Positions 22,453 through 35,100 of a stretch of 64,000 nt of DNA are shown here, piece after piece; positions within the stretch are counted from its first letter, which is position 1; each line of letters begins with the position of its first letter. The translations under genes were made by a program, and so were the position numbers. Source of the stretch: Haemaphysalis longicornis (lineage: Eukaryota > Arthropoda > Arachnida > Ixodida > Ixodidae). Location of the stretch: assembly GCA_013339765.2 (NCBI GenBank), contig CM023449.1, forward strand, positions 206,485,422 through 206,549,421, read 5' to 3'. The notes under the pieces are model-generated. The model was given only the letters and a program-made list of their open reading frames with translations. It had not been told where the DNA came from and did not search any database.

Positions 22453-23001
22453 ATGTAGTGGTAGCGTGGGCAAGCAGAAGCATCTGCCTTGGTGTTGACG
22501 ACAAAAAGCAGGAGGCAAAACTTCGCTGGTGAACTGCATGGTGAGAGATGAACAGCGACGATACAGGAACAGCACCCTTCCGGGCGAGCTTACAGCATGA
22601 CTCGAACAGAGCGTAAGCGTGATCCGACGCTGCCGATCGAGTGAATAATGCGCTCGGAGGGAGCGCGTATTTAACCCCCGAAGCGTCAACGGTCAAACAC
22701 CTTCGGCTCAAACACAGTACAGGCACACACGAACAGTCTTTCGTGAGAGCCGGCGGTAGCAGCGCACGTCGAGTCTGACAGAGGGGGGAGAGGAGATCTT
22801 GGCGAGCGGAGTCTGCTCTCAGGTTCAAGTCTCTAGATGCCCCCGCTTGTCCCGGATTTTGCAACGGCCGCGGCGTGAGTCATCGCCAACGGGGCGCCCG
22901 TGCCGCGGGCATACTCTGGCCTGTCGTAGCAGGTTCAAGGAAGGCGGGCTTTTTTGCAAAGCACAAGAGAACTTCACCCAACTACGCCAACTTGTACCAC
23001 A
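22453..23001 (-). mobile_element. candidate retroviral-type LTR (gypsy-like)
   Basis: On the minus strand the segment starts TGTGGTACAAG and ends CTACCACTACA, so it has the TG...CA ends of LTRs. It contains a TATA-like TTAAATA inside GGGGTTAAATACGCGC near 22670. Directly after its 3' end comes TTACGGGGGCGACGGAGCCC, which resembles gypsy primer-binding leaders (GGCGAC...GCC). No gag-pol or second LTR was found, so it would be a fragment or a solo LTR. Flanking target duplications are not evident. Confidence 0.35.
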
Positions 23002-23039
23002 CGTGCACTGGGTAGCGGCGCGCTGAACCGTACCATTAC

Positions 23040-23330
23040 TCATTCCCACTTGTCGACATCTAGCTCATCGTCCTTCCTCATCTCCACGACCCTTCTCATC
23101 TCACCATCCTTCTCATCTCCACGACCCCCCCTCTAGACTCCTTTTACCCTCCTCTCCTCCCTCATCTTTTCTCTTCTCTATCTCCATCCCATTCTCACTC
23201 ACTCCTCCCATGCCTCTTTCCTCTGCACTCCCTTTCCCCTCCAGACCCTTCTCTAATCCAATCATGGTCACCAATTCTTATTTTTCCTTCCTCAACTCTG
23301 AAACCAACCTTCAATCGCACTCATCCTATG
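23040..23330 (+). repeat. pyrimidine-rich spacer
   Basis: Almost pure C/T tracts with recurring CTTCTCATCTC and CCACGACCC words. Similar pyrimidine-rich DNA occurs at 22240-22400 and 24730-25010. The frames across it are composition artefacts. Confidence 0.5.
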
Positions 23331-23399
23331 CATAGCACAATTCCCTTCCGAGTCCGCCCTACCTCGCCCCATTACTACTCCCTTCCCTTCCGCTTTCAG

Positions 23400-24721
23400 A
23401 AGCACCTTGAACACGTGCCTCAAGGACAATATATTTTGAAGTGGGACACATTAAACAGTACTTTTAATGCTGACACTTTTCCACCTGCTATTCCACCCTG
23501 GGAGCGACCCGCCCTGGGCCACCTCAGACGCTGACCCATTTCTCGCCGTAACCGCGCCGTACGGGAACAATAGGTCCGCACTCTCGCCAACAACAAAGCT
23601 CCCGATGAAATAGACATTTTTACCGACGCATCCATGAACGGAACAACAGCAGCGGTGGCCTGGACCTGCCCTAACATCCCCCAGCTTAATGGCTCTCTCA
23701 ATATAACAAACACATACGGTCTCACTGATGAAGCCGAACTTTTCGGAATCCTCGGCGCCATTCAGACCATACAAAGTGCGACCTCATTTATCGCCACCAA
23801 CAAGTTCCGTGTCATCACTGACTCCCATGTCGCTCTACGGGAACTGAACAGGTCCTTCTCGCCCAATTCTACGGCCACCAACATTCTTTACAAAATTCGC
23901 GACCTCACTCACGAAGGGTTCAAGATACGCCTGGTCTGGACTTCTGCTCTCACATATGGAGTGGACAGAAACCATTCGGCGCATAATGCTGCCCGGGAGT
24001 GTTTACGCAATCCTCCCATGGTTCCCGCGTCCGTCCAAGAAAGACCTGAGCCCCAACAGGCATGCGAATTGGACTGGCAGCAAAAATACCGTAGAATTAA
24101 GAACCTCAGCCGGCAACGGCTTGCCAACGCCTCACCACCTGGTTTTCTTGCTCCTCTGCAGTCCCTGTCAAGAACAGGAGAAATTTTCGCTAATAAAGTC
24201 TACGCTGACTCGGCCTACACTCCGGACGTCATCTCCAAATAGACAACGCATAGGCATATTGCTAGTCCTCGGTGCCCATATTGTGGCAGCAACAATACAC
24301 CGAACCTTTTCCACCTCATCTGGGCTAGTTCAGCTTACTCGCCTGACCGCGACCAGTTCCTTACAACGCAAGTACGCCCGACGACTTCTGAAGAACATGT
24401 CCAACACGTCAGATACAACCCCCACATTTTACAGAAAATTACAGAATTCGGTCTCAAAACAGGTCTCTATAAAGTAGTATGATGGCGGATCGTTCACCCA
24501 CTCTCTAGATGGCCCCCCAGAAACACCCTTTGTGGCTCCTGAACGGCTCCAATTGCGCACCCCGATCATGGCCGTATTGGAATTTCCTCGCCACAGCTTC
24601 CAATGTGCATACCGTGCTAAGTGAACCCTCACAGTGCAGTGAAGACTTTATATGAACCATCTTCCCCTACCCTTTTTCCCATGTCCCCAAACAGGGCATA
24701 TTGTCCTCCTCCTATAATAAA
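23400..24721 (+). mobile_element. 3' part of an RNase H-bearing LINE, degenerate
   Basis: PPWERPALGHLRR (near 23490-23530) leads into an RNase H domain from about 23610. It shows IFTDASMNG, TDEAELFGI, VITDSHVALREL and the region RLVWTSALTYGVDRNHSAHN, where the expected final catalytic aspartate is not evident. After a frameshift near 24240 comes a CCHC knuckle (RCPYCGSNNTPNLFHLIWAS), then QKITEFGLKTGLYKVV before a stop. The 3' end carries AATAAAG at 24716. A stop interrupts the frame near 23536. It is inactive and 5' truncated. Confidence 0.85.
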
Positions 24722-24729
24722 GTCATCCA

Positions 24730-25018
24730 TTCCATTCCAATCTACCCTTCCCTCAGCATACGCGCCCTTTTCTGGTTATCCAGCTGCACTTTCTCTCGTC
24801 CTCTTCTTCCTCCTCTCTTCCCTCCTCTCTCCCACTCTCCTGTTACACTGCTCTTCCTCTCCCTCCTCTAATCTCATCATTGCCCATTCTCCTTCCGCTC
24901 CTTTTCATATTCTCCAACCCAATCTTTATTCCTACATTTTCCTATCGTACCCGCTTGAAATAAATTTTATCTCTTTCTCTTTCTCCAAACAATTCTCATT
25001 GGGTCAGTAACCACAGCA

Positions 25019-25020
<2 letters not shown>
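24730..25020 (+). repeat. pyrimidine-rich tract 3' of the LINE
   Basis: C/T-rich sequence of the same style as 23040-23330 follows the LINE 3' end. The reading frame across it is compositional. Confidence 0.4.
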
Positions 25021-25064
<44 letters not shown>

Positions 25065-25110
25065 CAAAATTTTCCCGTTTAGGTAGCCTTAGCAGTACGG
25101 TTGCCCCCCA
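25021..25110 (-). repeat. (GACA)n and adjoining GTCT-core repeat
   Basis: About eleven GACA units run into CCAAAATTTTCCCGTTTAGG. In reverse complement this matches 17530-17580, so the microsatellite is part of a longer interspersed repeat. Confidence 0.65.
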
Positions 25111-25740
25111 CGCCGTTAGAAATATCATTTTAACAGGTTTATTGAAATGAAAAAACCCGAGGTTTTCTTGCTAGTGCATCGGACTCCCCTCGGGTTAGCG
25201 AGAAGTTACGGTCTACTGTGCGTCTCCGTTCGCTCCGTGCGGGAAGTAGTAGAGAAAAAATTGTTAGGATATAAAATGCAGGCGCTTACACCAGACTGCT
25301 TTTGCTAATTTAAGACGTTGGGGGGTGGGGGAGGGGGGAAGTTTATTGGAGCTGATAATAAAAAAAGTGGGAGGAATTTGGTCGTAAGTTAACGGGAACC
25401 TATTTTCTGTTTTAGCTAGAATATTAATAGTTAGCAAAGAGTCAGAAACCTGATGAATCATTAATGGAGGAATAAAACTCGGTAATAATACTATCCTCAA
25501 ACCAACAATAAAAATGCGATCGGGTGAGGCTGGAGCACCCCGGGGGAAAGGATCCCCGGGGTGCAGCAGCCTTTGCCATAAAAATATGTGCCTCGGGCAT
25601 AAGTTCAAACATCGCGCCGTTTGTGTAAGCTGCCGCCCTGCGAGAGTGTTCTTCAATATATTGATACTCATTTTGAACGGTAATAAATAGCTTTTTTTAG
25701 ATTCAATCGATTACATTTTAGCGTAATAGCAGTTCAATTA
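25111..25740. other. AT-rich spacer with a GC hairpin
   Basis: No gene recognised. A G-rich tract lies at 25319-25340. An 11-bp inverted repeat GCACCCCGGGG (25535-25545) and its complement (25554-25564) form a small hairpin. The 135-codon minus-strand frame across it has no known domain and unlikely composition. Confidence 0.4.
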
Positions 25741-26043
25741 TCACTTAACATGTTTTGAATTGGTTGGTGTGAGGTGGCGCCGGCGCCGGTTCCAACTTCG
25801 CACGGGACTTGCAGACATGTGCTCAAACGGACTGCTGTGTATGGTGAAACTAAAACAGCGATTGTTAGGGTGAAAGCAAACCCAGAACGTTTAGAGCGCC
25901 ACAACAAAACTCCATTCGATGTCGTGCTGGTACCCGGTATCGCAGGCTTAGTCGCAACCTTGCCAACATCGCAAACCGCGACCTGATCTTTCCCTGCATC
26001 AAGGAGACACGATTTTGCATTCATCGTCAATCAACATCCAAAC

Positions 26044-26121
26044 ATGCTCCTCAAAGGAGCATCCTCGGAGACGCGGGCTTTGCTGAGAATCCTTCAGTTG
26101 CCGGTGCACAAACAAGTCAGG
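26044..26121 (+). CDS. MRPL9: MRPL9 exon 1 (mitochondrial presequence)
   Basis: ATG at 26044 opens 26 codons (MLLKGASSETRALLRIL and onward to KQVR), ending at AGG|GTGAGC in phase 0. This is exactly the phase needed by exon 2. It has five basic residues and one acidic residue, as in import signals. It was chosen by phase, donor quality and presequence composition, not by direct homology. Confidence 0.65.
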
Positions 26122-29100
26122 GTGAGCGCACTACGCAGCCACTCTCCTATTTGTTCATCTGTTAAAAACTCGATGCGATTTGGTGTGCGCGCTCAGCGGT
26201 CAAATGGCGTAGTATAAGGTGGCCACGAAGTTATTGCACATTGTATATTATCGGTATACGTACAGCTGAATGTGTCCGCAACAATATCAAGACGCTTGCT
26301 CCTATTGCGGTGGTAAACGGTCATGTTGCATGGGAATGTGTGGATACATGGCCAAGCAGAAACAGGCACAAACAGGGGAAACAAGAGCAGTAGGAGGCAG
26401 CTCTTGCCAGCTCAGAAGTGGAGCTTCAGAGAAAGCTTATTAACCAGGCTCAAAAGTTGGCAATACCCAATGGAGACTTCAAATGAGGACCCCAACCACT
26501 GCTATGCAGTGGATATGTATTATAAAGTTAATGGTGTATGATATATTATCGGCAGACCTAACCTTAAAGGCAACTATCTTGGCCCCGCGGCTCTGCTACC
26601 TACTTGGTCGCTGAAGGAGCGCAGCGCAGGTTTGATTGCTCGAACAGTTATCCATGTTGTTATTATTAGCACTGATAGCAGTGATAATACGTATTTTGTT
26701 CCCTGGATTTGCTAAGTATGTGGGCATACCTTCAATCTTCGTCACAAAATAAGTTGCCTTGGACCAAATCGCTACTAAAATTTTTGCTGCTACCACAGAT
26801 CTGGTGCTATGAACTGTTACGTTCTAGTGGAACATTATTGCATTTAAAATGTATGTGATCAAACAAAGCGTTATGCCAGAAGTTTGGCAGTCCCTTGTGC
26901 CCGGAAATCTGTGATATCGAGGAGCCCATGTATGTGGGTTCATTTTAACAGGTGCAGTTAGATCTGCGGCATTAACTGATCTGTTTGAGCTTAACCTAGA
27001 CGGAACAGTCACCGTATAATCCGCCACTGTACAGTGCTCAGCAACTATAGGCAATCAGTTGGTCTCGTGTGATAATAACTTTTGAGCTCAGTGAAACAGT
27101 ATTAGATATTCTGGGACGATCCTAGAATGTATTATGATCAAACTTCAGGTTAGAAAAATGTTTGTCGTTCAGCACAGGAGCACGGCTTGATTTTACTGGC
27201 GCTTATTGACTATTCTGGTATACCTGAACTATGTTTCAGTTTGCACATTTGGTTAGCAAAGACCTTCGCAAAGTACACAAGTTTTTACGGTACGGTACCA
27301 GTGGACAGTTGCACTTTATGTGCAATCATCTGCTGGTCATGAGCTGGATTGCACTAAGCTTCATCTGCACCTTTCCGTTGGGTCTAATCCCGCTCCATCT
27401 CTGTCCGAAGTTCATACACAGTCTTATTACCGTGAGGCTTCTTGGCTTTGTGTCCTTGACTGAGGTTGTCCCCATGTTTGCACCAGTGTTTTGTGATCGG
27501 TGGAAGTAGTTTGACATATACCCCACATCCTTCAAGACACACCAATACGGAAAGAAATTGATGAGTAATCGCAAAAAATTACACAAAGGACAAAGGAGGA
27601 CAACAGAGATGAGCGATGTCCTCTTTCGTCCTTTGTGTAATTTTTGCGCTTTACATCGTCAGCCATGCAAAACCTTCCCAGAAGCCCGCATGAAAGAAGA
27701 GGTGAATACAGGTTTTCTGTGTTGCGGATATGGATTCTAACGGAACCGTAAAAAGCGGGCACACCTCTTCCCCAAGTCTTGCACACCCTCTGGATTTTGC
27801 CATTAATACTGGTTGAAATGCCTGGTCACAGGAGTGTGATCTATGTGATACCGTTAGGGAAGTGCATTATTATATCACCTCTGCAGCGTACTTGGCCTTA
27901 CCTTTATGGGAGATGTACGCTACCATGGCAAGGACTTTGTTCGGAAGCCCCACAACACACGCTTCTCTGTTGCCACGTACAGGGACAGGCAATTCAACTC
28001 TCCTCGTAGTAGGCTACGGAGATGGCAACCATTGCAGATTCATTTCCAAGACGTTTTGCTGCAAAGACGAAGTCGAAGCCGGTTGTCGCAACTTGGTTAC
28101 TGGAACCTGTTGTCGGATTCATTTGTGTCTCACACAAACAGAGCAGCCCCAATCTCACTTTTTGAAGCTTTAATACTTTTCAAGGATCAGTAGATTCCCG
28201 CTGTCTTTTCCACCTCTGCAGTGGTTGTTCAATTTTATTTTCATGTTCCATGGTAGGATCAGTGGATGGACCCGCTTTATTCATCACTTCACACAGTCTG
28301 TGACCAGCTGCTCCACCTTCATATCCACATAAGCATAGTTCCTAACGAACGAGACATCTTTTAGCAAGAAAGACTAGAAACAAATGCATGGTTAGGCATC
28401 GCCTAGCAACAGAGACGCACACTCCTCTATCTTGCTGGTCGGTTATTCTTCTGTTCACTTTGGCTTCACCCACAGGGCAGGTTCTTCACAAGTGGTGCAG
28501 CTAACACTATCGCACATTAAAACCAGTTGTCGATGTGTGGTTTGGGCACAAGCACTACACTTATACCAGCACCTTCGTGCACATTGTTTTGTTAACAGTG
28601 AGGCTCTCGACATGTGCACAGTCCAGGGATAAGAAACTTGCCCAGTTTCCTTATTTTTTTCCCCTTTCCCACTCACAGACAACAGTAATAGTGAAGCGAG
28701 TTTGCCCGCCTCCTGTGTCAAAAATATGGTGGAAAACCCCCCGGGTGCTGCGGCCAGACAACTTTGTGTACGAGTACGACGAGATCACGGAAAACAGGAA
28801 GAAGCCGAACATCGACGTCATCCTGACACAGTTCGTCGAAGGTAACTTTTGAGCAAAGTCTTGCGGCATGCGTTGTGCACCGTAACGCGGAAGCTACAGA
28901 GAGTCCGAAGTTGGTGCTCAAAACATGATTGGTTGCCCTACTGGCCCAATGTTACTTCCTTTTGGCTATCAAAAGCCCGCACCTGTGTGGTGCGTTTTTG
29001 CATCGCGAATTCGGAGGAGTGAATAGCCGCACTTGCGAAATTCGCAGTGCCTTCTACATTGCCTACAAACGATGCAGTTTTTGTATTTAGGAAACATCCT

Positions 29101-32100
29101 TTGCAAACAGAGTAACGTTTGTCACGGATGAAGCTTTTTCTACGCCTAGAAAAAAGGAAGCATGGACAAATGAGTTCAGCCTAGAGGTCGCAGTGAAACT
29201 TACATTCACCTCCGGTGCAGTCAGTCTACGCTTAAGTAGAGGAAAAAAAAATTTGGGCATCCTAAACATTTCGCAAGTGACATTCTATGGAGGCCGGCTG
29301 AAAAAAACTAACAAAAGGCATTCGTGCCTTAGAAGGATTTTACCATTTCCCGTCTTCGCAAGCTGAACTGAAAGGGCCCACGCTAATTTACGCTTTCCTT
29401 CGCCCAGCCGCCATAGAATGTCATGGCGAGTTAGACGCGCTTCAACAATGGTTATTCAACAATGGACCATATTCACACGATCAATTAGGTGCTAGAGAAA
29501 TCTGCGGAGTATACTCAACCCTTTACCGTATTTACTCGCGTAATCCTCGCACTCGCGTAATCCTCGCACCCCTAATGTGAGCCACCAAAACTTGGATTTT
29601 TTGGTTCCTCGCATAATCCTCGCACCCCCAACTTTGCAGCGGCGAAAGTGCCTGCTCGCGAAATCCGCATGGTGCACGCGCTCTCCAACGCGCGCCCTCC
29701 CCCGCCGCCTCTCCGGTCGGCGGAAAGCGCTGTGTATCCAAGGCCATCCAGGCGCCCTAATCACCTGCATGGCTACTCCCTAACAGGCGCCCTAACACGC
29801 TGCTCACACTGTTCTTGAGCCGGTTTCGCGTGCGCGCAACTAGACGGCGTTCGCTCAGCCCGCTGTCGTGTCGTCGTCGTGGTCCCGTCGTTGAGCAGCA
29901 GCAGTCAGTGAGTCACTCGCGTCAATGGTGGATAGCTCGCTGCCATTTTGAGAACTTTTTGATCTTTTTGTTTTGTGCTTGGTGCCGATCTTTTTGTTTT
30001 GTGCTTGGTGCCGCTTTCAAATTGAAAGCGATAGAGTACGCGATCAAACACGGCAACCGCGCCGCAGGCAGGCACTTCGGCGTCACCGACTTCAACGTGC
30101 GTTACTGGGGTAGGGCACGCACATGACGACGACGAGATAGGGCGCGCGCCAGAAAGCAAAGGCGGCAATTTCATGATCGCTGATCGACGGGAGACTGTTT
30201 ACGTTGCAAATAATAAAATAAAAAGAAATAGCTGCTGTTGGCAACACTGAGCTTACATGTACAAAAAACGACCGCTACATTTAGCGGGATTGGCAGGAGG
30301 CAGATTGGCAACACTGTGCACCGGATTTTTTTTTTTTTTCCGCATAATTCTCGCACCTCTAACTTAGCATTGACTTTTCCGAAAAAAAAAGTGCGAGGAT
30401 TATGCGAGTAAATACGGTATATACATAGCTGTAACTTTTGCGCACAAAAAACAGTGTTATTCAGTGTTATTGCCCTATATATATCCTTCAGAGATTGTGA
30501 GAAAGCATTTGGCTCGATCGAAACCTCAGCAGTCATTCAGGCACTGCGGAATCAGGGTGTAGATGAGCATTATGGGAGAGTACTAGAGGACATCTACAGT
30601 GGGTCCACAGCTACCATCATCTTCCATAGAGAGAGTAGTAGTAAAATACCTATTGGCGGTGAGCGCGAACACAGGCGGCGCTGCGAAGCGCGCCTCCGTG
30701 ACGTCAGCTTAGGGATTCTCGCATTTGTCGTCTGCTTCACTCAGGATCGCTCTCCCTGCTGTTTTCTTTGCGCTCAGTCAACGTCTGATGCTTGTCCGCC
30801 CAGAATTGGCGTGTGGGTAACTTTTTATCATAATAATAGGCTTAAAATCGCATACACTACCTCATGGTGTCAATTAAAGTATAGTTTTGGATACCGCTAC
30901 GGGAGAAACATTGCCGGCGCCACCCCATTCTTGCGAAGCCGGTCCTGTGCGGAGCGCGAAGAATCGGAGCTAGGCGTCAGCTTCTCATGTAAGCATTCGA
31001 ACAAAAGGAACAGTCAGCTGCTAATAACCCACAACAGCGAAAATGGAAGACCAAAACAAATTCTAGGCCTTCAGGGCTGTCGGCTTTGGCAGAACGCATC
31101 ACGATTCCCGGTAATAATATGCAAGGTAAAACAGTTTTTGCAACCTTGCCGAACGCTCGAACGCGTTTTGTCACATCACTTTACGTTGTCAGGCATGAAA
31201 GTTTGCCGACATGCACTATAGACTGCAAAAACTGTAGGTTGAGTTCCAAATAACCCAGCGCGTGCTGATTCTATACCAGGCATCTAACCAGTGTGGAGGT
31301 TTATTGAGCAAAACGAGTCACGTGTTCGTTAAAGTTATAGTAACACATATATGTTTGTTAAGACCTGAAGGGATATTTCGGAACATTTTGCACAGCCACA
31401 TCTTCCCGATATTCGGATATGAGTTATAAAAAAACTGCACTCAAGAGGAGGAGGAGGAGTAAGGGGAGGAGGGGAAAACTTTGTTTAACAATTAAATCGA
31501 TATGGTTAGTGGGCCGGGGTCCTCAGTCCAGGACAAGAGAGTAAAAGTAATTTTCTTCAAATCATAGAACGCCATCCCGAGTAGAATAGGATTTGTTCTT
31601 CGCGCCTGGAAGGGTTGAAAAGCAATAAAGAGCTACTTGGAATTCTTCTTCTGTTTCGAGTCTTGTAATATATGCAGGTGTACTATTTATTACGCTAGTT
31701 AGCGAGTATATCATGCCTTCAACCCCGTAATCATGTCATCATTGTTCGAGTTGAGAGTCACTTCGTTATGATAACGATATAATTACGATAGAAATTCGAA
31801 GCACAAAAGCCGCCTTCGAGTACTGTGGACCACGTTGTTAGGGCGCGATCGCGGGTGGCGTAGCACAAACCTTCTCATTGTATTTGCATGTGAATAAACA
31901 AAGCACGCTGCGGATATGCACCTTCTTGCACGCAGCCGTAATGAAAGCCAATTTGTGAAGAAGGAAATGTATGCCATACAAAATAAAGGAAATATCCACA
32001 CGACCTTTGTGAGGCTCCCAAACATCCCGAAACCTCCTAATAAGAAGTTGGTGACGGCACAGGAAAATTAATGCGTTGGGCAGAAAAAAAAGCAAGAAAC

Positions 32101-35100
32101 ATTAATCCGATACAAGACAACAACGAAAGAAACAGAAGAAAGCCCGCTGTGCGATGAGCGTGTAGAGGCCGCTGCTTGGTACGTAGTATTAGACTGTGAG
32201 TCTTCATAGGAGCATCTGAAAAATACTGCAGGGAAGCCTACGCATTTTGAATACTTATCGAGAAGCTCTGATCGCTGATCCTTGCGAATAAGCAAGAAAG
32301 GACGAGTTACACACGATCTTCTGACCGATACTCTGAAGAAAGTTGTTCTCTATCTCTTCGTGTGTTGCAAACTTGTGGAGGATACAGCTTCAAATTATTC
32401 AGATGCGTCAGAAGCTGGCAAAATAACTGAGTCGCTAGAAATACGCTTTTTAACGCACTACAGCAACGAAGCGGGCGATTTCCAGCCCAGGCACGGTTGC
32501 CCCTCACAAGCGGAGTGTAGCAGACGACAGCGGCGAAAATCCCTAAGCCGACGTCAGAGCCAGGGGGCGCCACTCAAAGATCTCACCGCCAATAAGGAAG
32601 GGTGTCAGACAAGGAGACACAATCTCTCAAATGTTATTCTCAGCATGTTTACAAGAGGTCGTCAAAACCTTGGATTGGGAACAGGTGAGAGTAAGGGTTA
32701 ATGGTAACCTCAGATTTGCTGATGACGTTGCCTTGCTAAGTAACTCGGGGGACGAATTGCAAAGCATGATTACCGCACTGGACAAGCAGAGTAGAATCGT
32801 GGGCCTGAAAATTAATATGCGGAAAACTTAAGTAATCCTCAATAGCTTCGAGACAGCACAGCAGTTTGGGATAGGGGGCGATGTAGTGGAAGTGGTAAGC
32901 GAATATATCTAGTTAGGTCAAGTTGTGACCCCGGATCCCAACCATGAGGCAGAAATGTATAGAAGGATAAGAATGGGATGGAGTGCATGCAGCAGGCTTT
33001 CTCAGATAATGAATGGCAGCCTACCATTGTCCCTGAAGAAGAAAGTGTATGACAGCTGCGTCTTACCGGTACTCACCTACGGGGCAGAAACTTGGAGGCT
33101 CACTAAGAGGGTTCAACTTAAATTGAGGACGACTCAGCGAGCAATGGAATGGAAGATGATAGGTGTAACATTAAGGGTCAAGTAGAGAGCGGAGTGGGTC
33201 AGGGAGCGAACGTGTGTTAAGGACATATTGGTAGAAATTAAGAAGAAATAGATGTAGGCAGGGCATGTAATGCAAAGGCAAGATAACCGTTGGTCATTGA
33301 GGGCAACAGAATGGATCCCTTGAGAAGGCAAGCGCGGCAGGGGGCGGCCGATAGTTAGATATGGGCAGATGAGATCAAGAAGTTTGCGGGGATAAATTGG
33401 TCGCTGTTAGCACAGGACCGGTGTAATTGAAGATCTTTGGGGAAGGCCTTTGCCTTGCAGTGAGTGTAGACAGGCTGATGATGATGAGGTAGGTGGATGG
33501 TTGAGAACAATGCAACGTCTGCTATGCTGCCCTCAGCTTGTGAAATTAACTGTAGCTTGCTTCCCTTGTTTGCGCAATTCTCATCTCCTGCCGCCATCAT
33601 TTTGTTTGGCTCCTATCACCAAAGTTTGCACCTAACACACCTGATTTTGCTTGGTACATCAGCCTCACTGCATTTGTAGTCAACCAAAGCAGGAGGCCTT
33701 CAGTAACTGAGTGACAGATGGGGACGAGAAGAGTGAATGAGGTAGTGCAAGCGCTTGTATTCTCTCTTCTCTCTCTCTCTCTCTCTCTCTCTACTCAAAT
33801 GCAGGTTTCTCTCGCTTTCTCTCTTACTCTCAAACACTCACAGGCATGCACAGGTTAACCTCGATTAGAAATGTAAACAAGAAAAAAAAGGAAGCTTGTC
33901 ATTCCTTTGAACGTCACCTTTTTCACATCCCTCCAACAACTTTCTCAATATCTCTGAAATGTACTATGATTTCATCAAGTAGAAGTTGGTTAGTATCTTT
34001 AATTAACTTTAGGATCTTGCTAAACTGGGTTGAGATATGTAGGCAAGCCTCAATCCGATTTTACGTGCAGAAAAAGTCCACTTATGTCGTTGTGTGCTTT
34101 CGTGAAAAATTGTGTCTTGAATTTTTCACAAGAGCCTGGCCACAAGAATTTGTCACAAGAGCCTTTTTCTCACGAATTTGTCACAATGGTTAGCTTTAAG
34201 ATGCAAACTCAGTTGCTTATAAATGTCTGATTCTTCTTCTTGTGCCACTGTATTACGAGCTGTAATTTTGCCTATTAAAAGGAAGCTGCGATGTTGGAGC
34301 GTAACGTGATTTTGATGCCAAGACATCCGGTGAGAAGAAAGCATGCTGGGCTTCTTCGTCCGTGCCAGGTCTTGGGAACAAGTGGGACCTGGTGTCTGTG
34401 AGGCCCTTCTATGGCCTCAGGAACCTCATCGTCCCTGGACTGGCCATGTATGCGACCCCTGAAAACTTGGCACTGCGAGAGAGGATGCGGGAGGTAAGCC
34501 TTTTTTTTTTCCCGATCCTTGATCTTTTACTATACTCATAACCCTTTCACTGGTGGGTGTTTCTGGCCGTGGCGCGCGGCTTGGTTTCTGGAACATCGGG
34601 AAAGGAGCATAGGGATCTATTTGACTATGATCACATCCGGAACGTAGCGCGTCAAAACGAAAGAGCGGGGTTGAGAAATTGCCTTTCTTCCAGATATTTT
34701 CAGTTTGCCGTGCATTCTTACGGGACGGCGACCCCACCGTTGCAACATCAGAATTTGACATTGTGGAACTTACACCCCTTCCTCGGATGAGAAACTCAGA
34801 ATGTGAATCTGAGGTCGGCTCGTATTCCGATCGGAATCGGAAGAACCATCGCTCCTGTCAGCAGTCGAAGGCCCCTCATGGTCAGCCGTACGAAAGTAAA
34901 CGCTAGGGTTGCCACCTTCCCGGTTTTTGACCGACCCGACCTGGTTTTTTAGAAAGCGGGCCGGTTGGCGGTCCGTACTTAAAACCAGCCGTCATTGGCC
35001 AGTTTTTTGGCTATCGTGCCGCGATGATTTATTTGTTTGGCATTTTATGAGCGTTAATTCAGCAGCTACGACGATAAATAGGTGTCGGCAAGCTGCGCAA

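Noticed and set aside
22226..25010. Frames in pyrimidine-rich tracts (for example 24621-25010)
   Set aside because: Composition artefacts of C/T-rich spacer. Only the RNase H and knuckle part at 23.4-24.5 kb is real LINE sequence.
25264..25671. 135-codon minus frame, considered as a mitochondrial insertion or host exon
   Set aside because: I could not match it to any mitochondrial protein or known domain. It spans a GC hairpin and a G-rich tract.
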